Source of the DNA: Pseudomonas gingeri
Lineage (GTDB): Bacteria > Pseudomonadota > Gammaproteobacteria > Pseudomonadales > Pseudomonadaceae
DNA length: 64,000 nucleotides
Assembly: GCF_013386165.1 (NCBI RefSeq)
Contig: NZ_JACAOS010000017.1
Location: 124,001 to 188,000, forward strand
Direction: 5' to 3'
The notes under the pieces: model-generated
The model's database searches: none
Told to the model about the DNA's origin: nothing
What the model saw: only the letters and a program-made list of their open reading frames with translations
Translations under genes and position numbers: made by a program
In this document: positions 31,302 to 40,221 of the stretch, in pieces
Layout: each line of letters begins with the position of its first letter
Position numbering within the stretch: position 1 is the first letter of the stretch

Positions 31302-34300
31302 ATGTCTGACGCGCTCTGGGCTGCCCGCCTGGGTGACGCGTTGTCCCATACCTCGATGATGGCCGATATTCTCGGCGGCGTGCTCGAGGTCGCGGCCAAC
31401 GTTGCCATCGGCGCACTGGCGACCGCCGCCGTGGTCGCCGCGACCGGGATTACGGTCGCCACCGGCGGGCTCGGGGCCTGCGTGCTCGGTGCCGTGGTCG
31501 GCGTCATTGTCGGCGTGGCGATGAGCAAGACCGGCGCCGACAAGGGCCTGAGCAAGCTGTGCGAGGACATCGGCAACGGCCTCTTTCCGCCCACGGTGCA
31601 GGCCACCATTCTCAGCGGCTCCACCGACACCCTGATCAACTCGATTCCCGCCGCCCGCGCCGCCGGCGCCGTACCGTCCCATGTCGAAGCGGCCGGCACG
31701 CCAGACAGCGAAGAACCAGCCCAGGAAGCCAGTTACCTGGATATCGCCAAGGGCTTCTTTGCCCAGATGTGGCGCCCCACAGTCGCGACTCCCGCCCCCG
31801 GCGCCGTGCCCAAACCCTTGGATCGGGTGAATTGCACCAAGCATTCGCCGATGCCAGAGCAGTTTCTCGCCGAAGGTTCAAAAAAGGTCAGCATCAACGG
31901 TCAGCCCGCCGTGCGCAGTGGCGACCGCAGCACCTGTGACGCCACCGTCGTTTCGTCCGGTTTGATCTCACCCAACGTCACCATCGGCGGCGGCTCGGTG
32001 GTGGTACGCGAGATCCGCAGCGGCAAGACCCCCGGCGTCGGCCTGGCCATCACCGCACTCATGATGCTCAAGGGCAGCAAGGGCAAGTTCCTCAGCAACC
32101 TGCCGTGCATGCTCTTGGCCGGGGTCAATTCCTTTGTGGTCAGCCAGGCCGTGGGCGCGCTGACCCAGGCCATCGTCGGGTCGCCAAACCCGGTACACGC
32201 CGCCACCGGCGCCAAGGTCCTCGGCGGCCAGGACGAGCTGGACTTTGTCCTGCCCGGCATCCTGCCCATCGACTGGCAGCGCTTCTACAACAGCCGCGAC
32301 GAGCGGCGCAACGGCTTGTTCGGCGCGGGTTGGAGCGTGCCCTATGAAGTCCGCGTACAGATCGAAGCACACCCCGAGGGCGGCGAACGCCTGATCTACA
32401 CCGATGAACAGGCCCGGCGTATCGACATGGGCTCGATCCCGTTGGGCGGCGCGGTGTTCAGTGCGGGTGAAGGGTTGAGCGTGCGTCGGCATGGCAACGG
32501 TCAGTTATTGATCGAAAGCGACGACGGCGTCTATCGGCTCTTCGAAGCAGCCTTGGGCGAGCCCGGCCATTTGCGCCTGACGCAACAGGGCGATCGCAAC
32601 GACAACCGGATCTATCTCGACTATGACGAATCGGGACGACTGGCGTGCCTGCGCGACACCTTCGACCTTGTACAAGTACAACTGATCTACAGCGACCTAT
32701 GGCCGAACCGGGTCAGCCGGATCGAGCGCCTATACCCGGATAGCCCAAACGAGTTGCTGGTCAGCTACGCCTACGACATTCGCGGCGACCTGTCGCAAGT
32801 CCTGGATGCCACCGGCCACGTACAACGGCGCTTCACCTACGACGACGGCCAGCGCCTGGTCGAACACCAATTGTCCGTTGGCCTGCGTTGTTTCTATCAG
32901 TGGGCACAGGTCGACGGCCGTGAATGGCGGGTGGTGCGGCACTGGACCGACGAGGGCGATGAGTACGCTTTCGACTACGACCTGGACGCCGGAACCACCC
33001 GCATCACCGACAATCTCAAGCGCACCAGCATCCGGCGTTGGAACCTACAACAGCAGATCACCGAATACACCGACACCCTCGACCAGACCTGGCAATTCCA
33101 GTGGAACGACGAACGCCAGTTGCTCGGCGCCATCGACCCCCAAGGCGGGCAGTACCCGTTCAGCTACGACGAAGCCGGTAACCTCAGCGCCACCCAGGAC
33201 CCGCTGGGCCGCAGCGAGTCGACCCTGTGGCTGGAACATTGGGCACTGCCGCTGGTGGAAACCGACGCGGCGGGCAACAGCTGGCAGTTTCGCTACGACA
33301 GCCGCGGCAACTGCATCCAGGAAATCAACCCGCTGGGTCACGTCACCCGTTATCGCGTCGACGCCCAGGGCCAGACCGTCGAGATCATCGACGCCAGCGG
33401 CAAAAGCAAAACCCTGCGCTGGAGCCCCCTCGGCCAGTTACTCGAACATGTCGACTGCTCCGGCTACCCGACACGCCTGGGCTACGACGAGCGCGGCCTG
33501 TTACGCACGATCACGGATGCCCTGGGCGAACGCACCCAGTACGACTACGATCCCCAGGGCCGTCTGCTGAACAGCCACTTGCCCGATGGCCGTACGCACC
33601 AGTACCAGCGCAATGCCGACGGCCAGTTGATCGGTTACATCGACCCGGCTGGCCAAACCACCGTCTACCGCTATGATCGTCGCGGCCAGGTGCGCCAGCG
33701 CGTCGACGCCAGCGGGCGGCAGGTGCAGTTCAGCTACGACGCCTATGGACGCTTGCAGGCGCTGACCAACGAGAACGGCGAACACTATCGATTCACCTGG
33801 GATGCCGGCGACCGTCTGGTCGAGCAGCAGGACCTGGACGGCAGCGCCCGCCGCTACACCTACAACGCCCGCAACGATGTCACCCGCGTCGACGCTCTAC
33901 CCGCGCCCCATGGCAGCGGCCTGGCCTCGGTGCCGGCAACGCCGGTCGCGCCGATTGTCCACCATCTGGAACGCGATGCAGTCGGGCGCCTGACGGCAAA
34001 AGTCACCAACGACGGGCGCACCGAGTACCGCTACGACGCGCTGGATCAACTGACGGCGGTCACCTTTACCGATACCGACGGCAACGCCCAGAGCCTCGGC
34101 TTCGCCTATGACGTCCTTGGCCAGTTGCTCGAAGAGCAAAGCGCGGCGGGCAGCCTCCAGCATCACTACGACGAACTCGGCAACCTGATCCAGACACAGT
34201 TGCCGGACGGTCGTTGGCTCAATCGGCTGTATTACGGCAGCGGCCATCTGCACCAGCTCAATCTCGACGGTCGGGTCATCAGCGATTTCGAGCGCGACCG

Positions 34301-35723
34301 CCTGCACCGTGAGGTGCTGCGTACCCAGGGTCAGCTCGGCACCCGCAGCGAATACGACCGCGCCGGACGCCTGCGTTCGCGCCTGCGCCGCCCGAACAGC
34401 CAACCCTCGGCGCTGCCCGCCCCGGCGCAACAGCACTTCGACTACGACCCAGCCGATCACCTGGTCGGCCGCCTCGAGCAACAGCCGGGTGGCGCCCATC
34501 GACAGCTGATGCACCACGACGCCAGCGGTCGCATCGTCGCCAGCCAGGACAACGTCCAGGGCCAGAACGAGACCTTCGCCTACGACGCCGCCGCCAACCT
34601 GCTGGACGGCCCCCAGGGCGGTCGGGTGCTGCACAACAAGCTGCTGACCTACCAGGACAAGCGCTACCGCTACGACGCCTTCGGCCGGATGATCGAGAAG
34701 CGCAGCGGCAGTCATCGGGTCCAGCGTTTCACCTATGACGCCGAACACCGCTTGATCGGGGTGCGCAACCAGGACGGTGCACGGGAAACCCTGGTGCGCA
34801 TGCGCTACGACCCGCTGGGCCGGCGCATCGCCAAGAGCGAGCACGACAGCCATGGTTACCCCTTGGGCGAAACCCGCTTCACCTGGGACGGTCTGCGCCT
34901 GCTGCAAGAACACCGGCACAGCCTGAGCAGCCTTTACCTCTACGCCGACGACGGCCACGAACCGCTGGCCCGGGTCGACGGCAGCGGCGCATTGCAGAAA
35001 ATCCGCTATTACCACAACGACCAGAGCGGCTTGCCCGAGCAACTGACGGAAAGCGACGGCCATGTGGTCTGGCAGGCCCGCTACCGGATCTGGGGCAATA
35101 CCGTCAGCGAAACCCGCGAGCCGTATTACCTGGAAGAGCAGAACCTGCGCTTCCAGGGCCAGTACCTGGACCGCGAAACCGGACTGCACTACAACACCTT
35201 CCGCTTTTACGACCCGGATATCGGGCGCTTTACCACGCCCGACCCGATCGGCCTGGCCGGCGGTATCAACCTGTATGCCTATGCGCCGAACCCGCTGACC
35301 TGGGCCGACCCGCTGGGCCTGAGCAAATGCAGTGGCGGTGCCGCCAAGGGCCCGCCTGGACCGACGCTGCCGAAGAACATCGCCGACACCTTCACCGGTG
35401 GCGGGTACAAGAACCGTAAACTCGCCACCAACGAGACGTACTACAAGTACCATGGCGTCGATAACCGCACCGGGCGCAAATTCGCCTGGCTCACCAATCA
35501 GAAATACACGTCGGAAGACACACTGCGCGCCGACCTCGCGATCCGTCATGACTGGGGCGTCAAGATCACCCGGGTATCGGAATTCAACGTGCCCAAGGGC
35601 ACCTGGATCAGCGAAGGGCCGGCGGCGCCGCAAGGTGCCGGCTACCCCGGTGGCGGCTATCAGGGTGTGGTCTCGAACCTGCCCCGCGCGTGGGTCGTCA
35701 ATACTTTAGGAGTTCCCTGGTAA
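31302..35723 (+). CDS. Second PAAR-domain Rhs effector, different C-terminal toxin (possibly ADP-ribosyltransferase-like)
   Basis: A 1473-residue paralogue of the first Rhs, nearly identical in the N-terminal hydrophobic/PAAR region and through the YD-repeat shell. The PAAR domain is at about 181-242 (VSINGQPAVRSGDRSTCDA). The core ends DPIGLAGGINLYAYAPNP and DPLGL (1336-1340), after which the sequences diverge completely. The tip (~1341-1473) contains NETYYKYHGVDNRTGRKFAW, ITRVSEFNVPKGTWISEG and AAPQGAGYPGGGYQ. That ending resembles tips reading 'VPPG...EG.AA.Q...PGGG.Q', which I recall as ADP-ribosyltransferase-like (TreTu-type) toxins; treat this as tentative. It has no eagR of its own next to it. 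The stop overlaps the start of a small immunity candidate (TAATG). Confidence 0.9.
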   Translation: MSDALWAARLGDALSHTSMMADILGGVLEVAANVAIGALATAAVVAATGITVATGGLGACVLGAVVGVIVGVAMSKTGADKGLSKLCEDIGNGLFPPTVQATILSGSTDTLINSIPAARAAGAVPSHVEAAGTPDSEEPAQEASYLDIAKGFFAQMWRPTVATPAPGAVPKPLDRVNCTKHSPMPEQFLAEGSKKVSINGQPAVRSGDRSTCDATVVSSGLISPNVTIGGGSVVVREIRSGKTPGVGLAITALMMLKGSKGKFLSNLPCMLLAGVNSFVVSQAVGALTQAIVGSPNPVHAATGAKVLGGQDELDFVLPGILPIDWQRFYNSRDERRNGLFGAGWSVPYEVRVQIEAHPEGGERLIYTDEQARRIDMGSIPLGGAVFSAGEGLSVRRHGNGQLLIESDDGVYRLFEAALGEPGHLRLTQQGDRNDNRIYLDYDESGRLACLRDTFDLVQVQLIYSDLWPNRVSRIERLYPDSPNELLVSYAYDIRGDLSQVLDATGHVQRRFTYDDGQRLVEHQLSVGLRCFYQWAQVDGREWRVVRHWTDEGDEYAFDYDLDAGTTRITDNLKRTSIRRWNLQQQITEYTDTLDQTWQFQWNDERQLLGAIDPQGGQYPFSYDEAGNLSATQDPLGRSESTLWLEHWALPLVETDAAGNSWQFRYDSRGNCIQEINPLGHVTRYRVDAQGQTVEIIDASGKSKTLRWSPLGQLLEHVDCSGYPTRLGYDERGLLRTITDALGERTQYDYDPQGRLLNSHLPDGRTHQYQRNADGQLIGYIDPAGQTTVYRYDRRGQVRQRVDASGRQVQFSYDAYGRLQALTNENGEHYRFTWDAGDRLVEQQDLDGSARRYTYNARNDVTRVDALPAPHGSGLASVPATPVAPIVHHLERDAVGRLTAKVTNDGRTEYRYDALDQLTAVTFTDTDGNAQSLGFAYDVLGQLLEEQSAAGSLQHHYDELGNLIQTQLPDGRWLNRLYYGSGHLHQLNLDGRVISDFERDRLHREVLRTQGQLGTRSEYDRAGRLRSRLRRPNSQPSALPAPAQQHFDYDPADHLVGRLEQQPGGAHRQLMHHDASGRIVASQDNVQGQNETFAYDAAANLLDGPQGGRVLHNKLLTYQDKRYRYDAFGRMIEKRSGSHRVQRFTYDAEHRLIGVRNQDGARETLVRMRYDPLGRRIAKSEHDSHGYPLGETRFTWDGLRLLQEHRHSLSSLYLYADDGHEPLARVDGSGALQKIRYYHNDQSGLPEQLTESDGHVVWQARYRIWGNTVSETREPYYLEEQNLRFQGQYLDRETGLHYNTFRFYDPDIGRFTTPDPIGLAGGINLYAYAPNPLTWADPLGLSKCSGGAAKGPPGPTLPKNIADTFTGGGYKNRKLATNETYYKYHGVDNRTGRKFAWLTNQKYTSEDTLRADLAIRHDWGVKITRVSEFNVPKGTWISEGPAAPQGAGYPGGGYQGVVSNLPRAWVVNTLGVPW

Positions 35724-35980
35724 TGCCGTTGACCGCTTTATTGAGCGCATTGGACACGCTGATTGCGCAGTTGCAGAAGAGTCGCAACGAGTCCGCCCAG
35801 TTTTTCATCGACAAGGCAGCCGAACTCAAGGCAGCCAACAACATCCGCGAAGCCCTGGAACGGCTTTCGACCTGCCGGGCCATGGCGCAATACGGCAACT
35901 TTTCCTACACCGAGGAAAGCCAGCTGGAAGTGGTGGTGGATGCCGCCGCCGCGTGCCTGGCAGCACTCCCGAAACCTTGA
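35723..35980 (+). CDS. Small cognate immunity candidate for second Rhs toxin
   Basis: An 85-residue helical protein (MPLTALLSALDTLIAQLQKSR near the start; a second helical half rich in Ala). The ATG shares its A with the rhs stop (TAATG) and an AGGAG lies about 12 bases upstream, so it is translationally coupled to the toxin, the hallmark place of an immunity gene. I recognise no family. A reading frame 11 codons longer exists, but it would start inside rhs without a good ribosome binding site. It is followed by a strong bidirectional terminator. Function is inferred from position only. Confidence 0.72.
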   Translation: MPLTALLSALDTLIAQLQKSRNESAQFFIDKAAELKAANNIREALERLSTCRAMAQYGNFSYTEESQLEVVVDAAAACLAALPKP

Positions 35981-35990
35981 ATCGCGGGCA

Positions 35991-36032
35991 TAAAAAAAGG
36001 GCACCCGATCCCATCGGCGTGCCCATTTTTTC
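35991..36032. terminator. Bidirectional rho-independent terminator between rhs immunity gene and hupA
   Basis: A run of A's, then GGGCAC(C)CGATCCCATCG(G)CGTGCCC, then ATTTTTT. The stem is flanked by A-rich and T-rich runs and so can stop both the rightward rhs transcript and the leftward hupA transcript. Confidence 0.85.
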
Positions 36033-36070
36033 TACAGCCCTCCCGTTGCTCCGAGAGTGTTACCTGACGC

Positions 36071-36346
36071 TTACGGGTTGACGCTATCTTTGAGCGACTT
36101 GCCCGGCTTGAAGGCGACGGTATTGCTGGCCTTGATCTTCACTGGCTCACCCGTTTGCGGGTTCTTGCCGGTACGGGCACCGCGATGACGCTGCAGGAAG
36201 GTGCCGAAACCCACCAGGGTGACGCTGTCTTTGCGGTGCAGCGCGCCGGTGATTTCTTCGAGGACGGCGTTGAGCACGCGGTTGGCCTGTTCTTTCGTGA
36301 GGTCCGCTTTTTCAGCAATTGCAGCGGCGAGTTCTGGTTTACGCAT
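36071..36346 (-). CDS. hupA: HU-family nucleoid protein
   Basis: A 91-residue HU-type DNA-binding protein: MRKPELAAAIAEKADLTKEQANRVL opening, the signature GFGTFLQRHRGARTGKNPQTGE, and a C-terminus with AFKPGKSLKDSVN. It forms dimers that bend DNA. Gene order next to rubredoxin reductase and rubredoxin corresponds to the P. aeruginosa PA5348-PA5351 block, where this HU gene is a HU-alpha-like copy. Upstream (36386-36404) lies an inverted repeat GCTGTTCT-TCC-AGAACAGC in its leader that could be a control site. Confidence 0.93.
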   Translation of the reverse strand: MRKPELAAAIAEKADLTKEQANRVLNAVLEEITGALHRKDSVTLVGFGTFLQRHRGARTGKNPQTGEPVKIKASNTVAFKPGKSLKDSVNP

Positions 36347-36385
36347 GATGAAGCCTCTTTGACGGTTTTTTGTTGTTATGTCCGT

Positions 36386-36404
36386 GCTGTTCTTCCAGAA
36401 CAGC
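36386..36404. promoter_or_regulatory. Inverted repeat upstream of hupA
   Basis: GCTGTTCT-TCC-AGAACAGC, a perfect 8-bp dyad 40 bases before the hupA ATG. It resembles a LexA box, but the spacing between CTGT and ACAG is 9, not 8. Symmetry is the only evidence for a role. Confidence 0.3.
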
Positions 36405-36534
36405 GCCCAAGGCGCCGCAGGCTCTACTCTGCGGCAGACGGGAGTGAGGATGGCACGAGGCCGGGCACCGCGCCAGTCTCGTTACGACCTTTGTAGGGGC
36501 AAAAACCCAGTGTTTACGACAGAAGGACCGGTAT

Positions 36535-37683
36535 TTACGCCAGCAGCGGTGGAAGCTCTTTGTTCAGCGCCAGTTTTTCCATCACCGCAGCGCCGGTCAG
36601 GGCATAACCCAGCAGCCGACCGCCGGTATCGCGGCACAAGGCCTTGATGTCGGCGCCCTGCCCTTCGACGGTCCAGACGCCCTCGCTGCCACGGGGCGGC
36701 GGCGACACCACCAGCGGGCACACCGGCGTTTTCACGGTGATCGGCATGGCGCCGTAGCTCACCGCAGTCGCATTGCCGGCCAGGGTCTGGGCCAACGCCC
36801 GGGCGCAGCTCATCAGTGGCATGACGTACAGCAGGTTCAGGCCATCGACCTCGGCGCAGTCGCCCAGGGCGTAGATATTGGCGTGGGAGGTTTTCAGGTG
36901 ACGGTCGACCACCACCCCACGATTGACCTGCAAGCCGGCCGCCGCCGCCAGATCGATACGGGGGCGCAGGCCGATGGCCGAGACCACCACATCGCAGGCC
37001 AGGGTGGTGCCATCCGACAGATGGGCTTCCAGGTGCTCGCCGCTGCGTTGCAGGCGGTTCAGCACCGGGCCCAGGTGGAAACGTGCCCCGAGGCTTTCCA
37101 GGCCGGCCTGTACAGCGGTCGCGGCCGCCGGGTGCAGCAGCGTCGGCATGACCTGTTCGCAAGGCGCGACCAGTTCCACCTGGTAACCACCGAGGATCAG
37201 GTCATTGGCGAATTCACAGCCGATCAACCCGGCGCCCAGCAGCAGGACGCGCTGCTTGCCCGCCGCCGCCGCGCGGAAACGCGCGTAGTCTTCCAGGTCG
37301 TTGATCGGGAAGATTGCCTCGGGGGCGTCGCCTTCCACCGGCACCCGCACGGTTTCCGCGCCCCAGGCCAGGATCAGGTCGCGGTAGTTCACCGCTTCCT
37401 CGCCGATCCACAGGCGCTTGTGGCCCGGGTCGATGCCGCTGATGCGGGTGTGAGTGCGGACCTCGGCCTTGAGCTGCTCGGCCATGGCCCCGGGCTCGGC
37501 CATGCTCAGGCCATCGGCGTCCTTGTTCTTGCCAAAGCCGGTGGACAGCATCGGCTTGGAGTAGGAACGCCCGTCGTCGGCGGTGATCAGCAGCAGCGGG
37601 GTTTCGCTGTCGAGCTTGCGAAACTCCCGGGCCAGGTTGTAACCGGCAAGCCCGGTACCGACGATCACGACAGGTGCACTCAT
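36535..37683 (-). CDS. Rubredoxin-NAD(+) reductase
   Basis: A 382-residue FAD/NAD(P)H-dependent oxidoreductase. The N-terminal FAD fold begins APVVIVGTGLAGYNLAREFRK (GxGxxG). The second dinucleotide site is LLLGAGLIGCEFANDL (about residues 148-163), and IYALGDCAEVDG is the C-terminal FAD contact. It passes electrons from NADH to rubredoxin. The frame allows a start at 37701, but the ATG at 37683 is preceded by GGAGAAAGGA and gives the standard N-terminus. The rubredoxin gene lies 42 bases upstream on the same strand, so the two form an operon. It matches PA5349 in position. Confidence 0.93.
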   Translation of the reverse strand: MSAPVVIVGTGLAGYNLAREFRKLDSETPLLLITADDGRSYSKPMLSTGFGKNKDADGLSMAEPGAMAEQLKAEVRTHTRISGIDPGHKRLWIGEEAVNYRDLILAWGAETVRVPVEGDAPEAIFPINDLEDYARFRAAAAGKQRVLLLGAGLIGCEFANDLILGGYQVELVAPCEQVMPTLLHPAAATAVQAGLESLGARFHLGPVLNRLQRSGEHLEAHLSDGTTLACDVVVSAIGLRPRIDLAAAAGLQVNRGVVVDRHLKTSHANIYALGDCAEVDGLNLLYVMPLMSCARALAQTLAGNATAVSYGAMPITVKTPVCPLVVSPPPRGSEGVWTVEGQGADIKALCRDTGGRLLGYALTGAAVMEKLALNKELPPLLA

Positions 37684-37725
37684 TCCTTTCTCCAGATCCA
37701 TTGATTTTGTTTAAAAATTGATCAA

Positions 37726-37893
37726 TCAGCCGATTTCGATCATTTCGAAATCCATTTTGCCGACACCGCAGTCCGGGCACAGCCAGTCTTCAGGCACGTC
37801 CTGCCAGAGGGTGCCCGGTGCAATGCCATCATCCGGCCAACCGTCTTTTTCATCGTAAATCAGCCCGCAGACCACACATTGCCACTTTTTCAT
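37726..37893 (-). CDS. rubA: Rubredoxin
   Basis: A 55-residue rubredoxin with the two CxxC knuckles: C6-V-V-C9-G-L-I-Y and C39-P-D-C42-G, binding one iron with four cysteines. It carries electrons from the reductase encoded next. P. aeruginosa has two tandem rubredoxin genes here (rubA1, rubA2); only one is present in this window. The frame is open 60 codons upstream, but the ATG at 37893 gives the exact family length and has GGAAG upstream. Confidence 0.95.
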   Translation of the reverse strand: MKKWQCVVCGLIYDEKDGWPDDGIAPGTLWQDVPEDWLCPDCGVGKMDFEMIEIG

Positions 37894-38096
37894 CTCGTTA
37901 CTTCCTCGGTTCCCAGGCGTTTTACGGCACGGACAGTCGATGGGTGCAGCGTTGCCGTCCGGCTCAGGGCGTTTTGTACTGATCACAGCCCGCCGATGCA
38001 AGCACGATCGACAGCGTGGATGACCCGGACGCTCTAAACGGCCGGACCGCCTGTGATAAGCTCGGCGCCTCACTGGCTGCCAATCAACTGCCCATC

Positions 38097-38660
38097 GTGC
38101 CGCACAAAGCCCCCGTTCCAGCGTCTCCCACCTGGCTCACGCAGAGCCGGCTGAGCACCTCGCCAGACGCACAAACCCTCGACTGGTTATTTGACGAAGG
38201 GTCGCTTACTCGTCGTCTTACAGCACTTTCCGATAACGCTTTCAGTGTCACGCCGCTGTTCGAAGGCTGGCAACCGCTGCGCGACGACGAGTGCGCGGCG
38301 CTGGAGTTGCCGGGTGAAAGCCTGGGCTGGGTGCGCGAAGTGTATTTGCGCGGTCACGGCCAGCCTTGGGTGTTTGCCCGCAGTGTCGCGGCGCAGAGCG
38401 CCTTGCGCGACGGCGGCCTGAATATGGACGAGTTGGGCAGCCGCTCACTGGGTGAGTTGCTGTTCTGCGACCAGGCGTTCGAGCGCCAGGCCATCGAGGT
38501 CTGCCATTACCCCGCGCCCTGGCTGCCGCCGGAGCACCGCGCCGATGACCTCTGGGGTCGTCGTTCACGCTTCAATCGCGGGCCGCTGAGCCTGCTGGTG
38601 GCAGAGATTTTCCTGCCGAGCCTGTGGCAGGCCGTCAGTACCTGTGGGGAGAACTGCTGA
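38097..38660 (+). CDS. ubiC: Chorismate lyase UbiC
   Basis: A 187-residue chorismate pyruvate-lyase, which makes 4-hydroxybenzoate, the ring precursor of ubiquinone. Conserved parts: LDWLFDEGSLTRRL, the GWVREVYLRGHGQPWVFARSV stretch with the active-site Arg, LGELLF, and LWGRRSRF near the end. The open frame starts at 38016, but the family N-terminus is reached at a GTG at 38097, which I prefer; the ribosome binding site there is weak. The stop overlaps the ubiA start (TGATG), and the two genes make the first two dedicated steps of the pathway. Confidence 0.92.
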   Translation: MPHKAPVPASPTWLTQSRLSTSPDAQTLDWLFDEGSLTRRLTALSDNAFSVTPLFEGWQPLRDDECAALELPGESLGWVREVYLRGHGQPWVFARSVAAQSALRDGGLNMDELGSRSLGELLFCDQAFERQAIEVCHYPAPWLPPEHRADDLWGRRSRFNRGPLSLLVAEIFLPSLWQAVSTCGENC

Positions 38661-39550
38661 TGTACCTGAACCTGCTCAAATCCCTGAACCGCCTGCACCC
38701 ACGGGCCTGGGACTTTATCCAACTGACCCGCATGGACAAGCCCATCGGCATCTACCTGCTGCTGTGGCCGACCCTGAGCGCGTTGTGGATCGCGGCCAAG
38801 GGCGTGCCGTCGCTGAGCAACCTGCTGATCTTCACCCTCGGTGTGATCCTGACCCGCGCCGGCGGCTGCGCCATCAACGACTTCGCCGACCGCAAGGTCG
38901 ACGGCCACGTCAAACGCACCGAACAACGCCCCGTGGCGGCCGGTCGGATCAGCGGCAAGGAAGCCCTGGCGGTGTTTGCACTGCTGATGGGGATCAGTTT
39001 CCTGCTGGTGCTGTGCACCAATGCCAGCACGGTGTGGCTATCCTTTGGCGCCCTGGCGGTCGCGGCCTGCTATCCGTTCATGAAGCGCTACACCTATTAC
39101 CCACAGGTGGTGCTGGGTGCGGCGTATTCCTGGGGCATCCTGATGGCGTTCACCGCCGAGACCGGCAACCTGCCCGCTGCGGCCTGGTTGCTGTATATCG
39201 CCAACCTGATGTGGACGGTGGCGTTCGACACCTATTACGCCATGACCGACCGTGAGGACGACCTGAAGATCGGCGTGAAATCCACGGCCATTCTGTTCGG
39301 CGAGGCCGATCGGGTGATTATCCTGACCCTGCAAGGCCTGATGCTCGGCTGCCTGCTGCTGGCGGGCGCGCGGTTCGAGCTGGGGGGCTGGTTCCATATC
39401 GGGCTTTTGGCAGCGGCACTGTGTTTTGTCTGGGAATTCTGGGTCACCCGGGACAAGGACCCGCAGCTCTGCTTCAAGATGTTCCTGCACAACCATTGGG
39501 CGGGGTTGGCGATTTTCCTGGGGGTGGTGCTGGATTACGCGGTGCGCTGA
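38660..39550 (+). CDS. ubiA: 4-hydroxybenzoate octaprenyltransferase UbiA
   Basis: A 296-residue integral membrane prenyltransferase with about eight or nine membrane helices. The first Asp-rich motif is NDFADRKVDGHVKRT (the NDxxD prenyl-diphosphate/Mg site) and the second is DTYYAMTDREDD. It attaches the polyprenyl tail to 4-hydroxybenzoate from UbiC. The start at 38660 (MYLNLLKSLNRLHPRAWDF) overlaps the ubiC stop and has GGGGAG upstream; a start 12 codons earlier would lie inside ubiC. Downstream a long REP palindrome separates it from a convergent gene. Confidence 0.95.
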   Translation: MYLNLLKSLNRLHPRAWDFIQLTRMDKPIGIYLLLWPTLSALWIAAKGVPSLSNLLIFTLGVILTRAGGCAINDFADRKVDGHVKRTEQRPVAAGRISGKEALAVFALLMGISFLLVLCTNASTVWLSFGALAVAACYPFMKRYTYYPQVVLGAAYSWGILMAFTAETGNLPAAAWLLYIANLMWTVAFDTYYAMTDREDDLKIGVKSTAILFGEADRVIILTLQGLMLGCLLLAGARFELGGWFHIGLLAAALCFVWEFWVTRDKDPQLCFKMFLHNHWAGLAIFLGVVLDYAVR

Positions 39551-39593
39551 TCCGACACACCTGAACCTATAACGTGCTGATCGACGCGGTCCC

Positions 39594-39679
39594 CTGTAGG
39601 AGCGAGCTTGCTCGCGATGGCGTCCTCAATGACGCTGCAAGGCTTGAGGGCCTCATCGCGAGCAAGCTCGCTCCTACAG
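39594..39679. repeat. REP doublet, 26-bp perfect inverted repeat between ubiA and convergent gene
   Basis: CTGTAGGAGCGAGCTTGCTC... (39594-39619) is exactly complementary to 39654-39679. This is the cleanest REP pair in the window. It is placed between convergent genes, where it could stop or stabilise both transcripts. Confidence 0.8.
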
Positions 39680-39689
39680 GGATGGTGCA

Positions 39690-40067
39690 TCAGTGCTTGG
39701 CCATGTGCCACATGCCGCCTTTGCCGTCACCCATGGCATCGCCAGGCTTGGCATCCATCTTGAAGGTGTACATCGGCTTGCCGTCATGCGCCCACTGCAT
39801 CGAGCCGTCATCGCGCTTGACCATCGTCCATTTGCCTTCGGCCATGGCACCCGCAGGGGCCATCATCGGCGGCCAGTTCTCGGCGCACTTGTCGTTGCAC
39901 ATGGATTTGCCGCCGGCATCCTTGTCAAAGGTGTACAGCGTCATGCCCTTGGCATCGACCATCTTGCCGTCTTTCATCATGGCCGGCTCGGCCGCCGAAG
40001 CCAGGGCTGGCAGCGTTAGCGCCACCGCGACCATCAAGGCTTTCAACGAAAACGAAGAATGAGTCAT
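39690..40067 (-). CDS. Periplasmic COG4315-like repeat protein
   Basis: A 125-residue protein with a cleavable signal peptide (KALMVAVALTLPALASA, cleavage about residue 26). Two copies of a short motif follow: GMTLYTFDKDAGGKSMCNDKCAENWPP and GKPMYTFKMDAKPGDAMGDG, typical of 'predicted lipoprotein with conserved Yx(FWY)xxD motif' proteins (COG4315). The cysteine pair CNDKC may form a disulfide. It is rich in Met, Lys and Asp. Function is unknown in general; a role in metal or redox chemistry has been guessed for such Met-rich periplasmic proteins. It diverges from phoB, and the PHO box between them could in principle serve it too. Confidence 0.8.
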   Translation of the reverse strand: MTHSSFSLKALMVAVALTLPALASAAEPAMMKDGKMVDAKGMTLYTFDKDAGGKSMCNDKCAENWPPMMAPAGAMAEGKWTMVKRDDGSMQWAHDGKPMYTFKMDAKPGDAMGDGKGGMWHMAKH

Positions 40068-40148
40068 CAGAACCTTCCTTTTGTGGTTGTAGGTTTCGAA
40101 CTCCCAGCGTAGCCCATGAATGTGAGCCTTGCGGCGTGCCGAAAAAAG

Positions 40149-40166
40149 CTGTCACATGACTGCAAT
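40149..40166 (+). promoter_or_regulatory. PHO box upstream of phoB
   Basis: CTGTCAC-ATGA-CTGCAAT, an 18-bp match to the tandem 7-4-7 PhoB site CTGTCAT-N4-CTGTCAT with three mismatches. It lies 56 bases before the phoB start, consistent with the known autoinduction of phoBR under phosphate limitation. Confidence 0.7.
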
Positions 40167-40221
40167 AATTTCGTTATCTAATGCGGCGCAAGACAGTTAA
40201 ATGACAAGAGGGTGAAGAGTT

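Noticed and set aside
36386..36404. LexA (SOS) box upstream of hupA
   Set aside because: CTGT and ACAG are separated by 9 bases instead of 8 and internal TA-rich sequence is lacking; kept only as a generic inverted repeat.
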